A stretch of DNA of 64,000 nt from Vibrio hepatarius. GTDB lineage: Bacteria; Pseudomonadota; Gammaproteobacteria; Enterobacterales; Vibrionaceae. The number at the start of each line of letters is the position of its first letter. Position 1 is the stretch's first letter. Below are positions 33,327-41,776 of the stretch, in pieces. The DNA is taken from assembly GCF_011806575.1 (NCBI RefSeq), contig NZ_JAATOO010000003.1:124001-188000 (forward strand), written 5' to 3'. A model generated the notes under the pieces. It was not told the origin of the DNA and ran no database searches. It was given only the letters and a program-made list of their open reading frames with translations. The translations under genes and the position numbers were made by a program.

Positions 33327-36275
33327 CTACAAAATTCCAGAGTGAGGAATGCGTTCATTCACCCCAATATTGCCTTTCAATTTAGGAGGCAGTTTATCCC
33401 TGAATTTACACGAATCTTCATTTTCCTCCCCTTTGTAACCAGAACAAGCTACATACACACCATACCTACCTAGTCTCGTAATTTTGGGTGATTTACAACG
33501 AGGGCAGAGCAGGAACTTAGCCTTACAGCGTAGACACTCTCCATGCTTCGACTTCTTAACTGCTAGACCATCAGAACAGCATTCGCAGTCAACCGCTTCA
33601 GTAAGGCAGCCTAGCCCTGTGGAGCATACGTAAGTACCACGCTCACCTTTCTTTGGTTTGAGGTATCCTGTCTTACAGTTAGGGCATTTCCTTGCAGCTA
33701 ATTTCTCAGGAGTGAAGTGTTCCGACACTATATTGATGTCATATTCGGGACTAAGTAACTCAAGGACAAATTCTGATGGTTCTTTCGGGTCAGCAACCAA
33801 ATAGCAACGCTTCTTAGAACGAGTGATTGCTACATAAAACAAGCGTCGTTCTTCGGCATGCGGATACATATCAACGGTTGGCATCAACGCACTTACAATC
33901 TCGTTCTCTTTCCTTTCGGTCGGGAACCCGAAGTATCCTTGGTTTAAATCCAGGACGAAACAGTAATCCGCCTCCAAGCCTTTCGAACCATGCAACGTCC
34001 AAAACTTCATATTCTTGAAACCACGCTTCTTGGTAAAACGTTGGGCTGCTGCTGTTTTGCTCTTACGGTAGCGAGTCAATATACCTATTGAAGTATCAGG
34101 ATCATCTACATAGATCTCCTTAATCGCTTTCTCAACAGCATTCAATGTAGCTTCAATAGGATCTTTTTCATTGGCATCATAGTTATCAATCAGAAATACT
34201 TCTGAAGATTCAACTTGAGTATGCGTGACGATCTGCTTCTGGTATTGCTCTGGATTCTTCATTACAAATCCACCAGCGGTATCAGCAATACTATTGTTAT
34301 ATCGAAATGTCTTTTGCAGTTTGGTCAGGGCATGATTACCAACGTTATTTTGAAACCTTGTCGTGTATTCGAGCTTGCCTCCAACAAATGCATATATAGC
34401 CTGCCAATCATCCCCTACTACAGTGAGACTTGAGCCTGACGCTTTCAATAACTCCATCAAGAAGTTCCACCTAGAAACAGAGATATCCTGAAACTCATCA
34501 ACGAGAATGTATTTCCACTCAGGCTTAAACATGCCCTTTTTCAAATACTGTGTTGCCAAAAGGATCATGTCGTCGAAATCAAGATGATTTCGGCTACGCA
34601 ACTCACCTACATAGGCTTGTCTCAACCCTTCAATTAATTCCATGTGACTACGGGCATTTTGGATTTCTGCTACTTCCAAACGACGCTGGATTTCATAACC
34701 CTCTATCGCCTCTGAACGAACGGCAGATAATGTATCGTGAAGCTCATTAACAGCATTTTTGATGAAGTCTTGCTTTCTTACTGCTTCTAGAATTTCTTCT
34801 TTCGATATTGGCTTAGGGACTACATTTAATGCCCTCAACTTCGCTTCTAGTACAATTTCAAGATTGCCCTCACACCAGTCATAGTGATAGGTATCAACCA
34901 GCTCAGTGTCCATCCGTTCGTGGAGATCTTTCTTGTCTTTGATTCCCTGGTTGTATTTAGCTTTATTGATGTCAGTCCTCGTATTGCCATCTCTATCAAT
35001 ACCGAAGTGCTCAATGTAAATCTGAGCACTGATTGCTCCCTCAACAGGTTTCACATAGAAATCAGGGCGGTATGGAAAACCAATATTGATACCAAGGCGA
35101 TTGCTGTAATCAGGCTCATACACGTATTCAATGCCATTTTTGAATAGCCAGTTGCCAATCAGTACCTCTTGATAACCTTTTACCTCAACGCCATTCAGCG
35201 TGATGTACTTCTTGCCTTTCAATGCTTCTTGGTGGGCTTCTTCAGACTCAGATAGGAATGGGTTGTATGCGTAATATACAGTCTCAATGAAAATGTTAAG
35301 GTTTTCCTCACTCTCTTCGATGAAAGTAACAAGCCAATTATTAATGAATTCAAGCGATGCAGGCTTTTCTACTAACCAGCTCATGTTCAACTTACGGAAC
35401 TCTTCCACCGATTGTTTCTGTGCTGCTGCGATAATCTGGAAGCCACGGCTATGAAACGTAGAAATTTGCTTATCGAGGTCATAGTGGTGAATATTCGCTG
35501 CTTTCAGTCGTTCTTTTGAACGAATACGAAGTTCTTTTGCAGCGGCATTACCATAAGCCAAAACCATTACTTCTTCAGGTTTAGCCAGTTTTCTTTCAAG
35601 AATATCTGTTGTCTTTGCGACCATAACAGATGTCTTGCCTGTTCCTGCGGCGGCAAGAACCATATTGAAGTCATCGTGCTGTACTACTGATAATCGTTGC
35701 TCTTCAGTAAGTGGATTGCTCTCAATGCTATCGTAGAAGGTTTTGCGGGCATTTAGTACTCTACCAACGTGCAACTCTCTCAGATAGCTTGCAGAACTTG
35801 AAATTGGGCTTAACTCAGATAACTTTTTAATCTTTTGTAGTGGTTCGCCTGATAAATGTGATTCCCAAAGATTCGGAGCCTTGTTGAATAACCGAACCAT
35901 TGGTTCAATGATAGCTTGAACATCAGAGATAGCCGACTCACGCAGATATTGGCCAACCGCGGCTTTTGAGAATCGAGTGTAGGTATCCGCTATTTTAGAT
36001 TCAATTGCTACTTGAATTTCTCTGTTAATAGCGTGGAATTGCGGGATTGTCTTTCTATGGCTCAAGCCACAAACAGCGACCACACCACTATCAGTTGTCA
36101 CTTGAAGCTCATAACCAAGAAGCGAACGTTTTATTGTGCAAAAACCAAGGATATCGGAATACTTGATTGTTCTTATGCATGATTTCTCTACTACCTTTAG
36201 AGAAAGCTTACCAAACACGATCCCTTTTTGTTTTCCAAGTAAATTGACTCTTGATTTTATGATCTTCTGAAGCAT
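33327..36275 (-). CDS. UvrD/HelD-like superfamily 1 helicase with inserted nuclease-like segment and Zn fingers
   Basis: A 982-residue helicase. The N-terminus (to about 190) resembles helicase IV. Walker A AAAGTGKTS is at 208-216, Walker B in ILVDEFQDISVSRW, and C-terminal motifs are FWTLHGSKGLEADYCFVLDL and VAITRSKK. Between motif Ia and II lies an insert with YRPDFYV and IYIEHFGIDRDG, which looks like a PD-(D/E)XK nuclease fold. The last ~130 residues carry several topoisomerase-type Zn fingers (CPNCKTGYLKPKKGERG, CERC-like pairs). DNA unwinding and cleavage coupled to AbiH is a plausible defence function; this is inferred. Confidence 0.85.
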   Translation of the reverse strand: MLQKIIKSRVNLLGKQKGIVFGKLSLKVVEKSCIRTIKYSDILGFCTIKRSLLGYELQVTTDSGVVAVCGLSHRKTIPQFHAINREIQVAIESKIADTYTRFSKAAVGQYLRESAISDVQAIIEPMVRLFNKAPNLWESHLSGEPLQKIKKLSELSPISSSASYLRELHVGRVLNARKTFYDSIESNPLTEEQRLSVVQHDDFNMVLAAAGTGKTSVMVAKTTDILERKLAKPEEVMVLAYGNAAAKELRIRSKERLKAANIHHYDLDKQISTFHSRGFQIIAAAQKQSVEEFRKLNMSWLVEKPASLEFINNWLVTFIEESEENLNIFIETVYYAYNPFLSESEEAHQEALKGKKYITLNGVEVKGYQEVLIGNWLFKNGIEYVYEPDYSNRLGINIGFPYRPDFYVKPVEGAISAQIYIEHFGIDRDGNTRTDINKAKYNQGIKDKKDLHERMDTELVDTYHYDWCEGNLEIVLEAKLRALNVVPKPISKEEILEAVRKQDFIKNAVNELHDTLSAVRSEAIEGYEIQRRLEVAEIQNARSHMELIEGLRQAYVGELRSRNHLDFDDMILLATQYLKKGMFKPEWKYILVDEFQDISVSRWNFLMELLKASGSSLTVVGDDWQAIYAFVGGKLEYTTRFQNNVGNHALTKLQKTFRYNNSIADTAGGFVMKNPEQYQKQIVTHTQVESSEVFLIDNYDANEKDPIEATLNAVEKAIKEIYVDDPDTSIGILTRYRKSKTAAAQRFTKKRGFKNMKFWTLHGSKGLEADYCFVLDLNQGYFGFPTERKENEIVSALMPTVDMYPHAEERRLFYVAITRSKKRCYLVADPKEPSEFVLELLSPEYDINIVSEHFTPEKLAARKCPNCKTGYLKPKKGERGTYVCSTGLGCLTEAVDCECCSDGLAVKKSKHGECLRCKAKFLLCPRCKSPKITRLGRYGVYVACSGYKGEENEDSCKFRDKLPPKLKGNIGVNERIPHSGIL

Positions 36276-36514
36276 TCAACATTCCTGTACCTCTATACAG
36301 CGGTGCATAATGCCACAGTTGACATAAGCAATGAACAATTACTACACCCTCACATCTTGTAAGCCAGATTGATTGCCATTTTGTCAAAATGACCAATAAG
36401 TGTGCTCTAAATCACATATCATTAATAAAATCACGTTTCTAATTTGTCTAAAACAAAAAATACTACTATCAAACTGTACAACTCAGATATCCAAATCTGT
36501 AAAGGTTCGTATAT

Positions 36515-36782
36515 CCAAAAAGTCTAATAAAAATAGAAATAAGCTTTGCTCGCATTAGCGAGTGAGCTGAATGGTATTTTTGTTAACAATTTGGAGACCG
36601 CGATGAACAAACTGAACCTTTACTTATACAGCCCCGCCTTAAACCTCCTCAACACACGACCACCTAGCGGTGGGTTTCCTCTTGTTCAGAATTTCGACAC
36701 TTGTATCTAACAAAAGGATAAATGTATGACTGAATCATACTGGGAAAATTCTTTCCAACTTGTCATATCTTGTTTAAATTGA
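36515..36782 (+). promoter_or_regulatory. Leader B: promoter-like segment, hairpin and two micro-ORFs
   Basis: Similar to leader A (30890-30990) over about 95 bp: TAATAAAAATA, hairpin GCTCG-catta-GCGAG, GTATTTTTGTTA, ATTTGGAGAC. GGAG lies 6 bases before an ATG at 36603 (35-residue frame to 36710). A second ATG at 36726, with AAAGGA, gives an 18-residue peptide (MTESYWENSFQLVISCLN) ending at 36782. The remaining 36783-37044 holds nothing I can support. The encoded micropeptides may be leaders or toxins, or noise. Confidence 0.42.
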
Positions 36783-37044
36783 AACATGGTATTTAATCTT
36801 GGCAAAATTGTCTTGAGCCAAGTGACGAGTTCTACCAAACATTCCGTATGAAAAATGTCATGAAGTAGCCCTTCTGATAGATTCAAAACAAATCGGAAGC
36901 CTACCTAACGGATGATAAACGATTAGAGTAGCTATCTATTAGCCCTAGCCGCATTCGTAATAACAGTGTTTTCTAACAAAGATTATAAAGCCAATAGCCC
37001 CTCACTAGAGGCTATTTGGCTGAAAACCTGACTAATGACTTACA

Positions 37045-38055
37045 TCAAAGTTGGTCAAGCAAGTTATCGATATCTAGCTGAATTCCATCAATTGAAGACT
37101 TGGTGAGACTAAAACCCTTAATTGAGGAGAGGTGTCGAATCGTATCTTTAAAGCCACAGTCAATCAAATATTCTATTTTTCTAGCACTGAAGTCGAGCAT
37201 CGCCGCTACCTTCTTCTCTGAAGAACCAATAAGATCATTTGAAGGACGAATATCGATAATAGTGCCTTCAAAATCACGGCGGTCGAAATTACTACCGTTG
37301 TCCAAGTGCGTGACGATAATGGTGTCGCAGTTTTTAACTAAAGGCGTAATAGGGGTATTACCCTGAGACTTCTTTGCTCCGCCAATCCCACCATCAAAGT
37401 AATAACCAGCTTCTTCATCCAGCTCTAAGTGCTTTGCAGGGTACAAGATAGGCAAAGCAGCTGAAGCTAGGATCGCTTGAGCCACCTCTGGCGGCGTTAA
37501 CGATTTCAGTTCGACAAACTCTGATTTATCAGTATCTAAACGCAAAAGTTCACCTTTAGCAAACTCGAAGATTGAATCGATAGCATTTCCTTTAAACACA
37601 CTTACCCAAATGTCTTTCCATTCGGGTAATTTCTCAAAATCCACATATTGCTCAAAAAGCTTTTTAATTGGTGAGTCATCTAAGACTGCGAGGTCGATAT
37701 TTGTTTTTTTGGCATACTGAGATAAACCCAACACGGTAGCATTCGACACTTTTCTTGCCAATGGATGAGGAGAAAGTTGTAACAAACTTGCCAAAGCATA
37801 ACTCACCATGAATGCAATATTTTTCTGGTTTACTTCTAACGGACTACTTTGTCCTAACAACGTCCAAATCGACTCTAATGTGGCAGCAGCGTCCGACGTT
37901 GAGGCTGAGCTAGCTACAATCACGCTATTGAGTGCACCAATACTTGCACCGCTGATCTTATCAACTTCAATATCCATCTCGGCAAGAGCTTTAAGCACAC
38001 CTACTTGATACGCACCCTTTGCGCCTCCGCCTGACAGGACTAGACCAATACTCAT
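37045..38055 (-). CDS. Patatin-like phospholipase, effector candidate
   Basis: A 336-residue patatin-family lipid hydrolase. The oxyanion hole GGGAKG is at residues 9-14, the nucleophile Ser38 lies in GASIG (36-40), and the catalytic Asp221 in DGGIGG. No signal peptide, so it would act from the cytoplasm on the inner membrane. Patatins serve as membrane-degrading effectors in CBASS and other defence systems. It is the last gene of a tight operon with a coiled-coil protein (4-bp overlap) and a dynamin-like GTPase, an arrangement suggesting membrane-directed abortive defence. Confidence 0.88.
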   Translation of the reverse strand: MSIGLVLSGGGAKGAYQVGVLKALAEMDIEVDKISGASIGALNSVIVASSASTSDAAATLESIWTLLGQSSPLEVNQKNIAFMVSYALASLLQLSPHPLARKVSNATVLGLSQYAKKTNIDLAVLDDSPIKKLFEQYVDFEKLPEWKDIWVSVFKGNAIDSIFEFAKGELLRLDTDKSEFVELKSLTPPEVAQAILASAALPILYPAKHLELDEEAGYYFDGGIGGAKKSQGNTPITPLVKNCDTIIVTHLDNGSNFDRRDFEGTIIDIRPSNDLIGSSEKKVAAMLDFSARKIEYLIDCGFKDTIRHLSSIKGFSLTKSSIDGIQLDIDNLLDQL

Positions 38056-38858
38056 GCTAATATCTCCTCTGACAGGCTGCCTTCATAAAGATCACGCATT
38101 AATATTTCAGCACTAACAATCCGCGTCAGTGACGCCGATTTTAGCAGTTCATCTATTTGTTTCTGCTCGTAGCCAAGGGACAATTGCGAATTGATTTGAG
38201 GAATCATCATAGCCAAAGCATCTCTATCTATACCTTCTAAATTATCGAACTGCTTGACTAAATGAGCCTGACGAACCAAATCACATTTATTGATTGAAAA
38301 CTTTTCCATAATGGCGTTCATGCAACGATTAAAACCGTACTTCTTAACTTGTTCATCAACTAGTGCAACACAGCTAAAATCACTCCAGTAAAGCATTTGA
38401 ACCAGACGAATAGTCTCGAAAAGTATTGAGTTGTCTGGCGAGCAGTGTACCTTCCACTCTTCGACGATATCATCTGCTGTTTGGCGTGCCTCAACCTTTT
38501 CTAAACGATACTCAATTTCAGACACCTTATCTTGCAATGCAGAAACATCTGACTCTAGTAATGAAAGAGACTGTTTATTTTTGATGAGAACGCCTGCCAT
38601 TTTTTTAATAGAAGAAGCGTTTTTAAAGATCTTATTATTTGAGCTTAACACTTCATTTTTTAATGACTCGATTGCTCCCGAAACCTCAACGTTAAAATCG
38701 TTTTGGTGTTCCTCCTGACTTCCAGTTAGCAAGTTGACAATACGCTTGGAAAAAACGTTATCTCGTTTTAATACTTGGGCTTTCTCAGAAGCAACTGCGA
38801 TCTGGTTTACTAGCTCAATTGCCGCAACATCGTTTAGAAATTCATATTTATCAGTCAT
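38052..38858 (-). CDS. Coiled-coil protein of the dynamin-patatin operon
   Basis: A 268-residue protein, mostly helical, with a coiled coil at about residues 90-125 (LLESDVSALQDKVSEIEYRLEKVEARQ). No membrane segment or catalytic motif seen. It overlaps the GTPase gene by 8 bases upstream and the patatin gene by 4 bases downstream, so all three are translated together. It probably links or regulates the GTPase and the phospholipase. I do not recognise a family. Confidence 0.68.
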   Translation of the reverse strand: MTDKYEFLNDVAAIELVNQIAVASEKAQVLKRDNVFSKRIVNLLTGSQEEHQNDFNVEVSGAIESLKNEVLSSNNKIFKNASSIKKMAGVLIKNKQSLSLLESDVSALQDKVSEIEYRLEKVEARQTADDIVEEWKVHCSPDNSILFETIRLVQMLYWSDFSCVALVDEQVKKYGFNRCMNAIMEKFSINKCDLVRQAHLVKQFDNLEGIDRDALAMMIPQINSQLSLGYEQKQIDELLKSASLTRIVSAEILMRDLYEGSLSEEILA

Positions 38859-41082
38859 TGCTAAGCCCCTGTTTAGAAGTAATCAGGTAATTTCTAAATC
38901 CACCAAACCATTGTTCAACGGCTTTAAGTTCTGAAATCTCTTCTTTCATTTCAGCTTGACTTTTCTCTTTTGTCATAAGAGTTTGATTGACAATATTAGA
39001 CAACCCCTCGCCATAGTCAGTAAGTTTTTCCTGGTAACTATACGCCACAAGTCTGCCTTGTTCGAAAGCATGCTCAACGGTGTTATCAATATGTTCTTTC
39101 ATCAACTTATTCAAAGAAGATAAATTTATTTGGTATGACGTTTCAATTACTTTTTCTTTTCGCTTACCAAGTAAGTAATTCAATGGCTTAAATGTAAAAC
39201 CAAATAACCTACGATCATGTTCTATAAATGTCTCTTCCTTCTCCTCATCTATTGATAGCGCTCCAAAGTCTATAGACTTTGAGTATTCCTCAAGACTAGG
39301 CATGATAAACTCCCAGTCTGAAACCTTACGATTAATACGTTTTGTTGTCGTAATAGCCTCTGATAACTGCTCTTGTACTGTACTGTTAATATCGCCGATT
39401 TTTCTGGAGACTTGTTCCTCGGATAGTGAACGTAATTCTGCACCTAACGCTATTACTTTAGTTTCTATTACTTCTTTTAGTCCCGCTAAATCATTTTGCG
39501 CACTAGACTTTGTTGAATGTTTCTTCTTGTTTGAGTCATTAATCAGTTGTTCAAGCTCCTGGTATAGTGAACTTGCTTTTTTAGTGCTGCGATGTCCCGT
39601 ATTTTTGACAACGGAATCTAGTATGCCATTTGACGCCTCTGTATTTTGAAACTGGCTGGAAATAAGATCCTCTGTTCCTTTCTGAACAGATTCAATCTTT
39701 TTTATGGTGACCTTCAACTCCTGTCGTATGTTAATGAGAACTTCATGATCAAGTTCAATAGACTTCAGGCGGCCATTAATTGTATGCAAAACAGGCTCAT
39801 CAATTTTCGCACTGAGTTTATCCACAGCACTGGTAACAACCGACAATGACGCATTTTTATAGATATCTATCAATGAATCACTAATAAACTCATTAAATCC
39901 AGAGTTTTTATTCACTCTAGTTGAATGCTTAATAAGAACCTTGGCTAAGTCTTTACCATCGCCCAGTTCATCATCCAGATCTTCAAGGTAACTTTCTAAA
40001 CCACCTCTGAGGCTGGCAAACTCTACAAACCATTTAGGTGGCTTTTTACGGTAACACGCATAATTATCTGAAAAATCTTGTGCCCTTTCTTTCATCAACG
40101 CACAGTAGAGTGCGGCTTTTGATGATAGTGTATGAACCTTATCCACTAGGTCAAAATCCTGAAAGGTATGATTTGAACTTATCACCTCTTTCACATCTAG
40201 GCTTCCATCAATCTGGTCTTTCTGGTTCACGATAAGTTGGAGCCTGTCAGCTAAGATATCTCTGTACGTATGTACTTGTTTTCTCAACGCTTCATCAGAC
40301 AAGTCATCAATTTTCTTGCCATTTATAATGCAATAAACGCCTGATGCATTTTGTAGTACTTGCTTGAGGACAAAAGTAAGCGTTTCATTTTGACCTGCTT
40401 CATCTGGCCCAGGAGAGTCAATTAACGCCACTGAGGCATTGGAGAGAATACTTTTACCCAGAGCTTTAAACTGAGTGTAAATAGTGGGAATATCACTCTC
40501 CGACTTGATATGTTCCAAAAGATCAATAGGACAGTCATCATTTGCTCGTAACCAAGCGTTCAGCCGAGCAAGATCATTAACAAGAAATAACTCCTTTTGT
40601 GCTTCTTCTAAACTAGTAACCCTCTTTCGTAACTTCAATTCTTTTTTTTCTAGAGCTGTAATCAGTTCATTCGCCACTTTAGATCGAATTGCAGTAGTTG
40701 TAACTTTGCTTAAGTTACCACCCAACTGCAACCAGTCTGCAAACATTTGGAAAGCTGCGTATTTACCAAAACTGTACTCGACATCATCCACAGCGACTGC
40801 GTGTTGAATTTTCGTAGGAATGAAGGTCATACCCAACGTTCTTGAAGGCAGGACTTCTCGTCCAATGATACCATTGATGAAAGTCGACTTACCTGCCTTC
40901 ATTACCCCGACAACGCCGATAGTAAAAAGGTTTTCGTTTAACTTGCACTTTTCATTCTGAAGAAAGGTTGCAACACTACTTTCAATATCTTTCTTAAGTT
41001 TAACTTTATGTACTTTGGACAAAGCAGCATTAGTGTAATCTATTAGATCTAGCCGAATATCATTTATAATTTCTGAATTCAT
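38851..41082 (-). CDS. Dynamin-like GTPase, operon head
   Basis: A 743-residue large GTPase of the dynamin superfamily. G1 GVMKAGKST is at 59-67, G3 DSPGPDE at 222-228 and G4 NQKD at 286-289; the rest is helical stalk with an apparent membrane-interacting part (EHDRRLFGFTFKPLNYLLGKRKEK). Bacterial dynamins remodel membranes; LeoA/LeoBC-type dynamins form the Eleos defence system. Here the GTPase is joined to a coiled-coil gene and a patatin rather than to a second dynamin, so it is not the published Eleos layout. The promoter should lie in the gap 41083-41776. Confidence 0.88.
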   Translation of the reverse strand: MNSEIINDIRLDLIDYTNAALSKVHKVKLKKDIESSVATFLQNEKCKLNENLFTIGVVGVMKAGKSTFINGIIGREVLPSRTLGMTFIPTKIQHAVAVDDVEYSFGKYAAFQMFADWLQLGGNLSKVTTTAIRSKVANELITALEKKELKLRKRVTSLEEAQKELFLVNDLARLNAWLRANDDCPIDLLEHIKSESDIPTIYTQFKALGKSILSNASVALIDSPGPDEAGQNETLTFVLKQVLQNASGVYCIINGKKIDDLSDEALRKQVHTYRDILADRLQLIVNQKDQIDGSLDVKEVISSNHTFQDFDLVDKVHTLSSKAALYCALMKERAQDFSDNYACYRKKPPKWFVEFASLRGGLESYLEDLDDELGDGKDLAKVLIKHSTRVNKNSGFNEFISDSLIDIYKNASLSVVTSAVDKLSAKIDEPVLHTINGRLKSIELDHEVLINIRQELKVTIKKIESVQKGTEDLISSQFQNTEASNGILDSVVKNTGHRSTKKASSLYQELEQLINDSNKKKHSTKSSAQNDLAGLKEVIETKVIALGAELRSLSEEQVSRKIGDINSTVQEQLSEAITTTKRINRKVSDWEFIMPSLEEYSKSIDFGALSIDEEKEETFIEHDRRLFGFTFKPLNYLLGKRKEKVIETSYQINLSSLNKLMKEHIDNTVEHAFEQGRLVAYSYQEKLTDYGEGLSNIVNQTLMTKEKSQAEMKEEISELKAVEQWFGGFRNYLITSKQGLSND

Positions 41083-41107
41083 AATTTACTGACGCAATAT
41101 TAGTTAA

Positions 41108-41121
41108 CTGTGTATGTACAG
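41108..41121. promoter_or_regulatory. CTGT-N6-ACAG dyad upstream of the dynamin gene
   Basis: CTGTGTATGTACAG is palindromic but has 6, not 8, central bases, so it is not a standard LexA box. It lies 26-39 bases before the start of the dynamin operon and could be an operator for another regulator. Confidence 0.35.
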
Positions 41122-41481
41122 ATTTAACTTCCCCGAATACACTGCCTTTTTCAAGGTGGCTGTCATTACTTGCTTGCTTATTGAGCAGCATTTTCTTCAT
41201 TATTTAGATGTACGTCACCAACAGGCTTACAGTTACTGGTATCACAAGACCATCATTCAGGGATTTGAAGCGAGTAATTTCTCAGTACTGCCCTTTAAGA
41301 TCTCTTTATCTTTTCCATTTTGATTCTGTGAAGGCATAACATAATTTAGCTTATTGTGCTTAAGCTCTGTGTTGTATCACTGCACGAAGGCTTCAAACTG
41401 CGACTGCTGTCGAGAGCTTCAAAACCTCTTGTAGGCTAGTTTGGCTTGTATTTAACTGCGCGGAACGCACGTATTTAGAAG

Positions 41482-41555
41482 TGTAACAAACTTCGTGGCA
41501 AGGGCGTGTTTGTCGAGATCAACGTCAACACGTCCTTGGAAAATTCCGAGTTACA
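41482..41555. repeat. attC-like imperfect dyad
   Basis: TGTAAC (41482-41487) pairs with GTTACA (41550-41555); inside, GGCAAGGGCGTGTT pairs with AACACGTCCTTGG around a 16-base loop. The nested-arm layout resembles integron attC sites, and the outer arm has AACAAAC as in Vibrio repeats, but the conserved outer core GTTRRRY is not met. It could be a decayed attC or simply a structured non-coding region. The rest of the 694-bp gap 41083-41776 shows nothing else. Confidence 0.35.
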
Positions 41556-41776
41556 GCTTTTGCTAAGTTAGTAATTATCGGATTAGCTGAGGTTTAGCAA
41601 AACCTTCTCTATGCTGCACAGAATATTACGAACCTATCTTGAAGAGTGTGTCTACAAATTTTAGACCTTACCCGTTGATTCGAACTATAACGACTCATAG
41701 CTGTTAGCAGTATTTGTGAAACGCAATGCATTTCTTAGTAGTATTATGCAATCAACCACTTACTAGAGAAAGGGAA

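Noticed and set aside
37045-41082. CBASS or standard Eleos system
   Set aside because: No cGAS-like cyclase accompanies the patatin, and there is no second dynamin (LeoBC); the operon make-up differs from both.
41114-41323. 69-codon plus-strand frame in the gap before the KAP gene
   Set aside because: No ribosome site, no family, composition unlike neighbouring genes.
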